Shown here: piece by piece, positions 1 to 7,872 of the stretch
Numbering within the stretch: position 1 is the stretch's first letter
Layout of the letters: each line of letters starts with the position of its first letter
Assembly (NCBI GenBank): GCA_016283755.1
Contig: JAEENO010000020.1
Coordinates: 62,001 to 126,000, forward strand
Length of the DNA stretch: 64,000 bases
Source of the DNA: Lachnospiraceae bacterium
GTDB lineage: Bacteria > Bacillota > Clostridia > Lachnospirales > Lachnospiraceae
Direction of reading: 5' to 3'
Translations under genes and position numbers: made by a program
Notes under the pieces: model-generated
What the model was told of the DNA's origin: nothing
The model's input: the letters and a program-made list of their open reading frames with translations, nothing else
Database searches by the model: none

Positions 1-408
1 TACCGTTTCAGGGAACTCTTCCTTGATTCTATGGTAGAAATTCAAATAGTTTATTGAATGCATCTGCGTTCCTATCCAATCATCATATAGATCATCTAAT
101 ATCTCATCATTGTCTGCTTTCATCCATTCATTAAGAAAAGCTGTTGCCGAGTATCCGTCCTCCATAAAGAGATGCCTTGCACCTTGTGCATATAATTCAC
201 CCCATAATTCGAGTTCCGCTTCCAAACATTTTTCACTATTATGTGCTTCACCGCAAAGCAATACTTCGCTCCAGTCGGCTTCTGTAAACTCATGCTCCTC
301 ATTATTATCTGTTACTGTTTTAGCGTTTTTATTTGTAATTATACCGATACATATAGTCGCAATCAATACCACGCTTAGAGCCACCGAACTTATTATCCTT
401 TTCTTCAT
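1..408 (-). CDS. GxxH-motif (TraB/Tiki/ChaN-like) exported protein, C-terminus cut by window edge
   Basis: Only the first 136 codons are inside the window. The start is ATG at 406-408, preceded by an AGGAAAGG ribosome binding site. The N-terminus has two basic residues and a hydrophobic stretch, so the protein is probably exported. It lacks the clear cysteine lipobox of its four neighbours, so it may be membrane-anchored by an uncleaved signal. It shares with them the LCGEAH motif (a GxxH), the ARHLFME segment and the NEWM..D(N/S)DEIL segment, so it is a fifth paralogue of the array at 661-5440. The second GxxH motif would lie outside the window. The motif pattern recalls the TraB/PrgY/Tiki and ChaN/EreA-like proteins. 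That family placement is inference from motifs, and the function is unknown. Confidence 0.8.
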   Translation of the reverse strand, partial: MKKRIISSVALSVVLIATICIGIITNKNAKTVTDNNEEHEFTEADWSEVLLCGEAHNSEKCLEAELELWGELYAQGARHLFMEDGYSATAFLNEWMKADNDEILDDLYDDWIGTQMHSINYLNFYHRIKEEFPETV

Positions 409-475
409 ATTTTGCCTTTCCTTATTAAGTATTGTCAAATAATGGATTATTAATACATCTTGCTTTTTCCACTCA

Positions 476-573
476 AGGCATCGGATTACCATTTTTTCTC
501 AATCCCGATGCCTATTAACATCTCCTCGCTCACCATAGAGCATCGAAAACTGCATTTTTATATATTTCGATGC
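476..573 (-). other. Two leader hairpins with interchangeable arms between paralogues 1 and 2
   Basis: The 250-base gap 409-660 contains two inverted repeats. The first has arms at 476-487 and 501-513 (core GGCATCGG/CCGATGCC). The second has arms at 540-548 and 565-573 (GCATCGAAA/TTTCGATGC). Neither is followed by a T-run on either strand, so they are not typical terminators. All four arms share the GCATCG/CGATGC core, so the two hairpins could swap partners. I could not assign a clear promoter in this gap. Confidence 0.5.
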
Positions 574-660
574 AATATATCCACTGTTTACATAAAATAC
601 TTCTTAATAACCATTTCTATTTCATTTGTTCCAATCGGATTAACCGAGCTCAAACAATTA

Positions 661-1752
661 TTACTCAACAGATATGCCGAGTGTTGCAGGGCTGCCCTCA
701 CATTGAACTATATCGGACTTAAAGTATGCCCGCTCCGTATTTCCTTCTATATCTTCAAATTCCATAATGTATATTTCATTCTTTTCAACTTTCATCGGAT
801 ACTCATACACATATTGATAGCCCCAACTATAATCAGGATAACAGTCCTTCAAATCTTCATATGAATCTTCAAGTCTCCATACACGATACTTAACATATGT
901 CCACTCCCAATCACTTATATCTGTTTCGCCGAAATATGTTGCATCATATTCTTTTCCGTTAACAATCATTTTTTCCGTACTTATTGGGTCTCTCCACGTC
1001 ATACCTTCTACCTGAATAAGATCCCCGTACTTCTCTTTTAACTGTATTACCATCTGCTGGTCGGTTCCTTCACAACAATGAGTACTGTCAAGTTCAAGAT
1101 GTCCCCAACCATATATACCCATTATGAATTCTCCCGAAAGGGCTTCATACTCCCTAATGAAATATTCAACCATCTTTTGCTCGCGATAATTGGCGCTTTC
1201 GATAGTTTCATAATTACCAAGGTCATAGAACTTTTTACCGCTTTCGTTGTTCTCTACAGTTATTCTATACTCCTCAGTATCTTCTTTTCCTTCTTCCTCA
1301 AGCTTTTTAACATATCTTGCCCCCGTAGTCGCATACTGATGTCCTATATCCGTACCATGGAATATTGTTTCCGGATAATCCCTTTTAATGGTCTTATAAA
1401 AATCATATGAAACCTGGCTACACCCCTGAGTTCCCTTAGTATCTTCCCATATCTGATCCAATATATCATCATTATCCTCATGCATCCATATGTTAAGTAA
1501 TTGTGCTCCCGAATATGAATCTTCTATAAACAGGTGCCTTGCCCCCTTTTCATAGAATTCTCCCCATCGCTGCAATTCCTTATCAAGGCACTCTTTCTCC
1601 GAATGTAATTCCGCACATAAGTATATACCGGCAGAAAGTTTACTGTTCTTTATTGCTTTTATAGGACCGCAACCGTTCAAAAGCATCATTATTACTGCCA
1701 ATATCAAAGGCAGCAACCGTATGATTTTCTTCATCTTGTATCCATTCTTCAT
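661..1752 (-). CDS. Lipoprotein with two GxxH-type motifs (TraB/Tiki/ChaN-like), paralogue 2
   Basis: This is a predicted membrane-anchored lipoprotein of 363 residues. A signal peptide of two lysines and a hydrophobic run ends in the lipobox LLNGC, with Cys28 the likely lipidated residue. The first motif is CAELH (Ala47 to His50, a variant of GExH). The second is YGWGH (Gly215 to His218). Between them lie ARHLFIE and HGTDIGHQY, shared by all full-length copies. Two GxxH motifs are the hallmark of the TraB/PrgY/Tiki proteins, and GExH also occurs in ChaN and erythromycin-esterase-like proteins, so metal or haem binding or hydrolysis is possible but unproven. It is closest to the copy at 3130-4209, which suggests a recent duplication. 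The start is ATG 1752 with GAGGG eight bases upstream. Confidence 0.85.
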   Translation of the reverse strand: MKNGYKMKKIIRLLPLILAVIMMLLNGCGPIKAIKNSKLSAGIYLCAELHSEKECLDKELQRWGEFYEKGARHLFIEDSYSGAQLLNIWMHEDNDDILDQIWEDTKGTQGCSQVSYDFYKTIKRDYPETIFHGTDIGHQYATTGARYVKKLEEEGKEDTEEYRITVENNESGKKFYDLGNYETIESANYREQKMVEYFIREYEALSGEFIMGIYGWGHLELDSTHCCEGTDQQMVIQLKEKYGDLIQVEGMTWRDPISTEKMIVNGKEYDATYFGETDISDWEWTYVKYRVWRLEDSYEDLKDCYPDYSWGYQYVYEYPMKVEKNEIYIMEFEDIEGNTERAYFKSDIVQCEGSPATLGISVE

Positions 1753-1796
1753 CTAATATTCCCTCGTAATAATAATAAAATGATTTATCAATACAC

Positions 1797-2867
1797 CTAT
1801 TCCCCTATAATTAACTCGCTCGTAGCCGGCATTCCCCTGTACTTTTCACCGTCCGAACGATAATACTCCATTACGCTTTCCCCGGTCGCGGTTATATATC
1901 TAATCATATATACTTGATGTAACTCAACCTCCATCGGATAATTATCTATCGGTAATACATTACCTGTTAATTCGCATGTTTTAAAATCATCATATGCATC
2001 TTTTAATAACCAGAATTCTCTTGAAATAAATTCTTCGCACCAACTTGATATATCAAACAGGCCATAATAATCAGCATCATATTCCTTTTCGCCTATTGTA
2101 ACTCTCTCGGTGCGAATCACATCCGCATACCATACCTCCTCAGTTTCCAGTATATCTTTATAAAGCTCTTCCAATTGCTTTCGCATTGAAGGTACGGTTC
2201 CATTATACGCAACATCTCCTAAAATATGTGCTTCTCCGTATATTCCCATAATGAATTCGCCCGGCACACTATTACATTCTCGGATAAAGTTTTCCACCAT
2301 GCAGTTTTCTCTGTAATTGTATCCATCTGCCTCGTTTTCTCTACGTTTGCTGTAAAACTCTTTTCCCTGCTCAATATTTTCTTCCGCGATTCTATATTCT
2401 TTACTGTCTTTCATCCCTTTGTCTTCGAGATATCTTAAATAGCTTTCTCCCGTTGTATCATATTGATGACCGACATCCGTACCATGGAATATAGTTTCCG
2501 GGAATTTTTCTTTAATCGTTTTGAAAAAATCATAGCAAATTTGTGTAGCTCCCGCTGTTCCTTCACTGTTTTCCCACAATTTATCAAGAATATCATCTGA
2601 TTTTTCATGCATCCATATATTCATGAATTCCGCCTTCGCATATGAAGTTTCAATAAATAGATGTCTTGCTCCTTTAGCATAAAACTCTTCCCATCTCTCA
2701 AGCTCATTTTTTAATGACGTTTCATCCGAATGATATTCTCCGCACAGATATATTCTCGCAGGCCCCACCGCTTCATTCGTATCTTCTACGCTGTTACCAT
2801 TCCCGCACGCACATAAAAGTAACGTCACTGCCAGAAGTAATGATATTAAATACCTAACCTTCTTCAT
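1797..2867 (-). CDS. Lipoprotein with two GxxH motifs (TraB/Tiki/ChaN-like), paralogue 3
   Basis: This is a lipoprotein of 356 residues with signal peptide MKKVRY plus a hydrophobic run and the lipobox LLCAC (Cys21). It has the canonical first motif LCGEYH (residues 42-46) and a second motif YGEAH after an IMGIYG segment. ARHLFIE and HGTDVGHQY lie between them. The start at 2867 is chosen because GGAGG lies just upstream. An in-frame ATG four codons earlier would place that site inside the coding region. It is the most divergent of the four complete copies in its C-terminal third. The substrate is unknown. Exported tandem paralogues of this kind could act on an extracellular peptide or cofactor, but that is inference. 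Confidence 0.85.
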   Translation of the reverse strand: MKKVRYLISLLLAVTLLLCACGNGNSVEDTNEAVGPARIYLCGEYHSDETSLKNELERWEEFYAKGARHLFIETSYAKAEFMNIWMHEKSDDILDKLWENSEGTAGATQICYDFFKTIKEKFPETIFHGTDVGHQYDTTGESYLRYLEDKGMKDSKEYRIAEENIEQGKEFYSKRRENEADGYNYRENCMVENFIRECNSVPGEFIMGIYGEAHILGDVAYNGTVPSMRKQLEELYKDILETEEVWYADVIRTERVTIGEKEYDADYYGLFDISSWCEEFISREFWLLKDAYDDFKTCELTGNVLPIDNYPMEVELHQVYMIRYITATGESVMEYYRSDGEKYRGMPATSELIIGE

Positions 2868-2922
2868 ATAAACCTCCATATGTATTAGTCATCCCATCCA
2901 ATGTCGCAGAGCATTAAAAACT

Positions 2923-2954
2923 GCTTATGCCTGTCATTAGTATAGCTTATGCCT
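2923..2954 (-). repeat. 10-bp direct repeat pair upstream of paralogue 3
   Basis: GCTTATGCCT occurs at 2923-2932 and again at 2945-2954, which is 22 bp start to start or about two helical turns. On the minus strand the copies flank a TATACT that could be a -10 element for the gene at 1797-2867, although no convincing -35 is seen. This arrangement would suit a repressor or activator site. Confidence 0.4.
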
Positions 2955-3050
2955 ATGTATGAATACCAATAACAAAGCCTTAAAAAATATTGAACATTAT
3001 TACGTTCTATAACCAAAGTATAAACAAATTGCTAATATATCAGACAAATG

Positions 3051-3097
3051 AAAAGCAGTCAATCCAATCGCGCATAACGCGCTATCGAATCGACTGC
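3051..3097 (-). terminator. Probable terminator after paralogue 4
   Basis: An imperfect 19-position stem (left arm from 3055, right arm to 3097) has a perfect outer GCAGTC/GACTGC and inner GCGC/GCGC block with four mismatches between. On the minus strand it is followed by TTTTC. It lies 33 bases after the stop of the gene at 3130-4209. Confidence 0.6.
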
Positions 3098-3129
3098 CCT
3101 TTAATTTCTCCGGCCAACTTCTTCGGGAA

Positions 3130-4209
3130 TTATTCTTGCACATATATACCGAGTGTTGCCGGACTGCCCTCGTTTTGATATATATCGGACTTATAGTAAT
3201 AACGATCTATATTCCCGTCCTTATCTACAAAATCAATAACATATATTTCATCCTTCTCTACCTTCAACGGATAATAATACACGTCCCAGAAACCGATGCT
3301 GTAATCCGGGGTACAGTCTTTTAAATCTTCATATGCATTTTCAAGTCTCCACACACGATACTCAACATATTTCCACTCCCAGTCACTTATGTCCGTTTCT
3401 CCGTAATATGTTGCGTCATACTCTTTTCCTTTAACCGTCATCTTTTCGGTTCTTATGGGATCTCTCCAGGTCATTCCTTCCACCTGCACAAGATCGCCGT
3501 ACTTTTCTTTTAACTGTATCGCAAGCTGTTGTTCGGTTCCCTCAAAACAATGAGTACTGTCAAGTTCCATATGCCCCCAACCGTATATACCCATTATGAA
3601 TTCTCCGGAAAGTGCTTCATATTCTTTTATAAAATATTCAACCAATTTTCTTTCGCGATAATTGCCGCCTTCAACAGTATTATAATCACCGAGATCGTAG
3701 AATTCCTTTCCGCTTTCGTTATTCTCTACCGCTCTTCTATATTCTTCCGCATCTTCTCTGCCTTCATCTTCGAGCTTTTTAACATATCTTGCACCGGTAG
3801 TTGCATACTGATGTCCCAGATCTGTGCTGTGAAATATTGTTTCAGGGTAATTACTTTTAATCTTTTGAAAGAAGTCCTTCATAAGAGGCGATGCCATCTG
3901 AGTTCCTTTCAAGTCTTCGAATACTTCATTCAGAATATCATCCGAATCCGTATGCATCCATTCGTTAATATAGGCAACAAAAGCATATGTCTGCTCCATA
4001 AAAAGATGTCTTGCACCCTTAGCGTAGAATTCGCCCCAACGCTGCAACTCCTTATCAAGGCAGTTCTGTTCGGAATGCAATTCCGCACATAGGTATATTC
4101 CGGCTGGAAGCTTACTATTATTATTGGTTACATTATTCGTATAATCACAGCCAACGATAAGTATTATTGTCGCCAATAAGGCCGCTGTAAGTCGCATAAT
4201 CTTCTTCAT
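3130..4209 (-). CDS. Lipoprotein with two GxxH-type motifs (TraB/Tiki/ChaN-like), paralogue 4
   Basis: This is a lipoprotein of 359 residues. The signal peptide ends in the lipobox-like LIVGC, after which mature Cys precedes an Asn/Thr-rich linker. The first motif is CAELH and the second YGWGH, with ARHLFME and HSTDLGHQY between. It shares long identical stretches with the copy at 661-1752, such as HSE.CLDKELQRWGEFY and the segment around MTWRDPI, so the two are recent duplicates or have undergone gene conversion. The ATG at 4209 has GGAGG eight bases upstream. A terminator-like hairpin follows. Function is unknown, and the enzymatic role is inferred only from the conserved Glu/His motifs. 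Confidence 0.85.
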   Translation of the reverse strand: MKKIMRLTAALLATIILIVGCDYTNNVTNNNSKLPAGIYLCAELHSEQNCLDKELQRWGEFYAKGARHLFMEQTYAFVAYINEWMHTDSDDILNEVFEDLKGTQMASPLMKDFFQKIKSNYPETIFHSTDLGHQYATTGARYVKKLEDEGREDAEEYRRAVENNESGKEFYDLGDYNTVEGGNYRERKLVEYFIKEYEALSGEFIMGIYGWGHMELDSTHCFEGTEQQLAIQLKEKYGDLVQVEGMTWRDPIRTEKMTVKGKEYDATYYGETDISDWEWKYVEYRVWRLENAYEDLKDCTPDYSIGFWDVYYYPLKVEKDEIYVIDFVDKDGNIDRYYYKSDIYQNEGSPATLGIYVQE

Positions 4210-4279
4210 ATGATTACCTCCATCAATATTGTTATGGTCATACGTTTGATAATCTTAGAAATTCAAATATCTCCATTCA

Positions 4280-5440
4280 TTATTCATCAAGTAAAAATTC
4301 CACCATATAACGTACGCCATCGTATACTTGGCCTTCGTCAGAACGGTAATAGTGTTCTTCAAATGTCCCGTCAGAATATGTTACTCTGAACATAAATACC
4401 TGTCCGAGTTCAATTGTCGTTCTGAAAGTATTATATTGCAACCAATTATCCGCATCCGGTTTATCCTTAAAATCATCATATGCATTTTCGATTCGCCATA
4501 CTTCCCAGGAAATACATTTATTCCCCCATAATTCCGGAAGATCGTTTCCAAAATATGTAGCATCATATTCTTTTCCGCAAACAGTTATTTTATCCGTCCT
4601 AATCGGATCTATATACCACATATATTCAAATTGCAGCAAGTCTCCATATTTCTCTTTAAGCGAAAAAGCCATCGAATCGCATAATCCGCCAGGAGCTTTA
4701 TCTGCAGGATCCGTATGTGCAGCCCCGTATATTCCCATTACAAATTCATCAGGAATACTGTCATATTCTTTTATAAAATTCTCAATCATATATTTTTCTC
4801 GGCATGCATAGAAACTTGCCTTATCATCATATTTGTACGCTTGCTTACCCTGTTCTATCCTCTCTCTGCAGATTTGATATGCTTCTGTATCCTTTTTACC
4901 TTCTTCTTCAAGTTTCTTAAGATACATTGCTCCTATCGTCTGAAACTGATGTTCTATATCCGTTCCGTGAAATATCGTTTTCGGATAATCACTTTTGATT
5001 TTATGAAAAAAATCCCACGTAACTTGCGAAGAGCCCGCCGTCCCCGCAGTTTTTTCGAACAACATATTCAAGATTTCGTCATTATCAGCGCGCATCCATT
5101 CATTCAGGTATTGTGCAAATGCATAAGAATGCTCCATAAATAAGTGTCTAACACCATTTGCATATAATTCACCCCAGATATTCAATTCTCTTTCGCATAA
5201 CTGCTTAACCGAATGGTATTCTCCACATATAAGAATACCCGGATCAGGCTTTACCCTATCATCTTCCGAATCTTCTTCTACATAATCCTCTTCCTCATTT
5301 TGATTAATCTCATCCGTATTAGTATCTTCATTTGCAATTACATTTTCATCGTTACGCGCGGTAGTATTTGTCTTGCCGCAGGCACAAAGCATCAATATTA
5401 CTGCCAATATCAAAGCCATCAGTCGCTTATTTGTCTTCAT
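4280..5440 (-). CDS. Lipoprotein with two GxxH motifs (TraB/Tiki/ChaN-like), paralogue 5
   Basis: This is a lipoprotein of 386 residues with signal MKTNKR plus a hydrophobic run and lipobox LMLCAC (Cys21). An acidic Asn/Asp/Glu-rich linker (about residues 25-66) follows before the first motif ICGEYH (residues 72-76). The second motif is YGAAH. VRHLFME and HGTDIEHQF lie between. The start at 5440 has GGAGG 9 bases upstream, and an upstream alternative at 5467 would swallow that site. A sigma-A promoter at 5553-5580 and a hairpin at 5484-5514 precede it, so this is probably the first gene transcribed in the array. The longer linker suggests the domain is displayed further from the membrane. Confidence 0.85.
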   Translation of the reverse strand: MKTNKRLMALILAVILMLCACGKTNTTARNDENVIANEDTNTDEINQNEEEDYVEEDSEDDRVKPDPGILICGEYHSVKQLCERELNIWGELYANGVRHLFMEHSYAFAQYLNEWMRADNDEILNMLFEKTAGTAGSSQVTWDFFHKIKSDYPKTIFHGTDIEHQFQTIGAMYLKKLEEEGKKDTEAYQICRERIEQGKQAYKYDDKASFYACREKYMIENFIKEYDSIPDEFVMGIYGAAHTDPADKAPGGLCDSMAFSLKEKYGDLLQFEYMWYIDPIRTDKITVCGKEYDATYFGNDLPELWGNKCISWEVWRIENAYDDFKDKPDADNWLQYNTFRTTIELGQVFMFRVTYSDGTFEEHYYRSDEGQVYDGVRYMVEFLLDE

Positions 5441-5483
5441 CCTATAATTCCTCCGCCAAAGTAACAATCAAAACGATTAATTA

Positions 5484-5514
5484 ATACACCGATGTAAAAT
5501 TACCACCGGTGTAT
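5484..5514 (-). other. Leader hairpin upstream of paralogue 5
   Basis: The perfect 8-bp inverted repeat ATACACCG/CGGTGTAT has arms at 5484-5491 and 5507-5514. It lies within the transcribed leader, between the promoter and the ribosome binding site. No T-run follows on the minus strand, so it is probably a structural or regulatory leader element and not a terminator. Confidence 0.5.
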
Positions 5515-5552
5515 CAATATAATCATTTCCCCTTAATATCTCCTACAGCTTA

Positions 5553-5580
5553 ATTATAGCATTTTTTGACCTAATTGCAA
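5553..5580 (-). promoter_or_regulatory. Sigma-A promoter for the lipoprotein array
   Basis: On the minus strand TTGCAA (5575-5580) is followed after 16 bases by TATAAT (5553-5558). The start codon of the gene at 4280-5440 is about 110 bases downstream, leaving a long leader that contains the hairpin at 5484-5514. Confidence 0.7.
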
Positions 5581-5650
5581 CTGCTTTTTGAACGAATTAT
5601 GAATAAATGTGGTTGTAATTATTAACGCATCTATAACTATACAAAAATAA

Positions 5651-5683
5651 AAATAAAAAAAGGTGACCGGAGTCACCTTTTAA
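5651..5683 (-). terminator. Intrinsic terminator of the DUF3298-like lipoprotein gene
   Basis: The stem AAAAGGTGAC/GTCACCTTTT has loop TCCG and runs into a minus-strand T-rich tract. It starts 9 bases after the stop codon at 5692. Confidence 0.9.
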
Positions 5684-5691
5684 ATAATCTA

Positions 5692-7329
5692 TTAACCTGC
5701 ATATAAGATATTATCAAATATCTGATCGATATCGATTCCATCAATCTGATACGGCCATTCGTTCGTTACGTGAATCTTAAGGATGTTATTGTCCTTATCG
5801 AGAATATATATCGTATCCTCGTTATTCGTCTTATAAGGTCTTACTTCCTCGCCGACCTCCAAATCGCGCTCACCGGTCTTATTACCGTTCTCATCGACAA
5901 TCTCTACCTTAATAGCTTTTAATACCTTATGCGCATCAGTTGATACGAATGAGAAAAGCTCTTCATCCGGAACAATTTCGCCCTTTTCATTAAAATGATA
6001 AGTTCTTGCAACAGAGCCTGTACCGAAAAGGTCTGTCCTATTCTGCATCTTGCAGTAGTCAGGGTCTGTAAGGCAACCATCAACCCACGAAAAGTCCTCA
6101 ATTACAACACTTTCGGAAAGCGGATAGGCTATATCCATATCGTAAGATACAGGCTTGGCAAAGCCGTCCTTCGAGATTTCAAATGCATTAAATGTCGTAT
6201 AACCGTTCTCGCCGCTTCCCATGAAGTAGTAGAATAACTTGCCTTCCTTGGTCTTATATAAAAAGTTCCTGCCGGAAAAAGCGCTGATATAATCTTCATA
6301 TGTGCCGTTTTCATAAGCAAAATCAGTATTGTTGATACTAAAGTTAATACCCATGAACATATAATCATCGTAATAAGGTGAAGCCATAAATGAATCGAGC
6401 ACACCGTCGTTATCTATATCAATATCGTATTCACTGTAACTGTCGATTTCGATAATGTAGCTTGCAGGAGCTTTTTCGAAGTACTTGGCTTCTAAGATGT
6501 CTTCATGGCCCTTAAACGGAATCTTAACAACCTGCTGACCTGCGGCATATGAAGCGATGTCATACGGGTTAAATATAAGCGTTAAACCATCATAGTCAAC
6601 CGCAAATCCCTGTGTGTACTCACCGGTTTTAAAGCCTTCAAACGGGTCTTCGTTATCGAAAATAAAGAAATCTTCAATCCAGTCTGCGTACTTTTCCTTA
6701 AGAGCGGTTTCAACAAGCTCATACAATGCGTCAATATCCTTAACAACATCATTAAGCTTAAGCTCCTTACCTGTCTTGGCATCGAAGCTTACAGGCCAGT
6801 TGCCGCCGTAAGGATGTGCGCCGCCGGTATAGGTTGAATATGTCGATGAAAGCGATACAACGCAATCGTCCGCACGACGGATGTTAACGGTTCTCTCTGT
6901 AAAAAAGCCCTCTTCCGGAAGGTTATCCATGTCTGCGTCTGCAGCTTCCTTGCAAAGGTCATACTCATCTTCGGCTAAACCTTCAATGTATTCGCCATAC
7001 TGTTCAAGTGCGTTTTTAAGCTCCGGATACTTGTCTTCGTCTTCCTTCATAAGCGCAAGTCTCTCATAGTGCATACGAGCCTTGGTAACGTAACCACCAT
7101 TATACTCAACCGTCTCAAAATCGTTGGTTAAGATCTTGTATAGATGAATGATTGATGATGTTTCTTCTTCGGATTCGTTCTCGCCTTCGTTGTCGTTGTT
7201 TTCGTTGTTCTCATTGTTGGTTTCCTGTGATGTACCATTATCTGCGGTGTTATCTTTCTTGCCGCAACCTGCCATAAGGCCAACCACAAGAACAAGTACC
7301 AATAATAGGCTTAATACTCTTTTTTTCAT
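5692..7329 (-). CDS. Large lipoprotein with DUF3298/DUF4163-like C-terminal region
   Basis: This is a lipoprotein of 545 residues. Signal MKKRVLSLLL... ends in the lipobox LMAGC, and a disordered Asn/Glu/Asp-rich linker follows. Around residues 160-190 lies the YTGGAHPYGG motif followed by a K-x-G-K-E-L-K-L-N-D-V segment. That is the pattern seen in DUF3298 (RsiV-like) extracytoplasmic domains. The C-terminal half has several Asp-rich stretches (for example DIDIDNDGVLDS), which could bind calcium. The start at 7329 is supported by GGGAGG eight bases upstream. It has its own promoter and terminator, so it is probably a single-gene unit. Its role at the cell surface is unknown. Binding of a ligand such as lysozyme, as for RsiV, is only an analogy. 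Confidence 0.75.
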   Translation of the reverse strand: MKKRVLSLLLVLVLVVGLMAGCGKKDNTADNGTSQETNNENNENNDNEGENESEEETSSIIHLYKILTNDFETVEYNGGYVTKARMHYERLALMKEDEDKYPELKNALEQYGEYIEGLAEDEYDLCKEAADADMDNLPEEGFFTERTVNIRRADDCVVSLSSTYSTYTGGAHPYGGNWPVSFDAKTGKELKLNDVVKDIDALYELVETALKEKYADWIEDFFIFDNEDPFEGFKTGEYTQGFAVDYDGLTLIFNPYDIASYAAGQQVVKIPFKGHEDILEAKYFEKAPASYIIEIDSYSEYDIDIDNDGVLDSFMASPYYDDYMFMGINFSINNTDFAYENGTYEDYISAFSGRNFLYKTKEGKLFYYFMGSGENGYTTFNAFEISKDGFAKPVSYDMDIAYPLSESVVIEDFSWVDGCLTDPDYCKMQNRTDLFGTGSVARTYHFNEKGEIVPDEELFSFVSTDAHKVLKAIKVEIVDENGNKTGERDLEVGEEVRPYKTNNEDTIYILDKDNNILKIHVTNEWPYQIDGIDIDQIFDNILYAG

Positions 7330-7351
7330 TACTTTTCCTCCCAAATGAAAA

Positions 7352-7376
7352 TCCGGACCGTAGGACGCGGTCCGGA
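7352..7376 (-). other. Strong hairpin at the 5' end of the lipoprotein mRNA
   Basis: The perfect GC-rich arms CCGGACCG/CGGTCCGG lie at 7352-7376. The transcription start predicted from the -10 at 7381-7386 falls at about 7374, so the stem would form at the extreme 5' end of the transcript. The arms are followed by ATTTTC and then the ribosome binding site. It could protect the mRNA 5' end, or it could end read-through from the gene at 7472. Confidence 0.55.
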
Positions 7377-7380
7377 ATAT

Positions 7381-7408
7381 ATTATAGCACTTTATTGAAA
7401 TATTAAAA
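7381..7408 (-). promoter_or_regulatory. Probable promoter of the 5692-7329 lipoprotein
   Basis: On the minus strand TTTTAA (7403-7408) is separated by 16 bases from a perfect TATAAT (7381-7386). The -35 is weak. The -10 is about 50 bases upstream of the start codon. Confidence 0.55.
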
Positions 7409-7471
7409 CCTTTTACTTTAGGAAAAGCGCCTTAAAAATTACTCTATTCTTAAGGGACTATAAAAAAAACT

Positions 7472-7855
7472 CTATAATACAAACTCCGATATCATTCTAC
7501 CAATAGCTCCGATATCAACCTGACCTTTGAATTCAAATGTTGCAGAGAATCCATTTGCGAACATTAAGTAAAGTTCCGAATCAGGGAAAAGCTCAATTAA
7601 TCCCGGTGTCTGAATTGAGAAGAATTGAATTTTAGAATACGGCATAGTTGCATAGGACTTACGCTTACCCGTAATACCCTGCACATCAATTGCAATAATA
7701 CGCTTATTCGTAAAAATAAGCTGATCTCTTACAGTCTGGAATGCATAGAGTACTTCCTCTCCACCAATAAGAAGACCTTGAACCTCACCTCTTACCGAAT
7801 CATTACTAATTGGTTTAAGATTGAACGCACTGTTCTGATTAAAATTAATAGCCAT
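7472..7855 (-). CDS. Bacterial PH-domain protein (bPH_1-like)
   Basis: This 127-residue soluble protein has the layout of the bacterial pleckstrin-homology domain family. A GGEEVLYAF segment is followed by a strand ending DQLIFTNKRIIAIDVQGITG, then a K(I/V)..FSIQTPG segment, and the protein ends in a helix. The motif F-T-N-K-R-I-I is typical of these domains. No signal peptide or membrane helix is seen. The start at 7855 is chosen because GGAGG lies 9 bases upstream. It follows the ADP-ribosylglycohydrolase gene by 17 bases and is the last gene of that unit. Bacterial PH proteins often act in stress or envelope responses, but the partner here is unknown. Confidence 0.8.
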   Translation of the reverse strand: MAINFNQNSAFNLKPISNDSVRGEVQGLLIGGEEVLYAFQTVRDQLIFTNKRIIAIDVQGITGKRKSYATMPYSKIQFFSIQTPGLIELFPDSELYLMFANGFSATFEFKGQVDIGAIGRMISEFVL

Positions 7856-7872
7856 AATAAAAACCTCCATAT

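Noticed and set aside
5468..5691. A further gene in the gap between the array and the DUF3298-like gene
   Set aside because: The gap is explained by the promoter (5553-5580), a leader hairpin (5484-5514) and a terminator (5651-5683). No open frame has a ribosome binding site.
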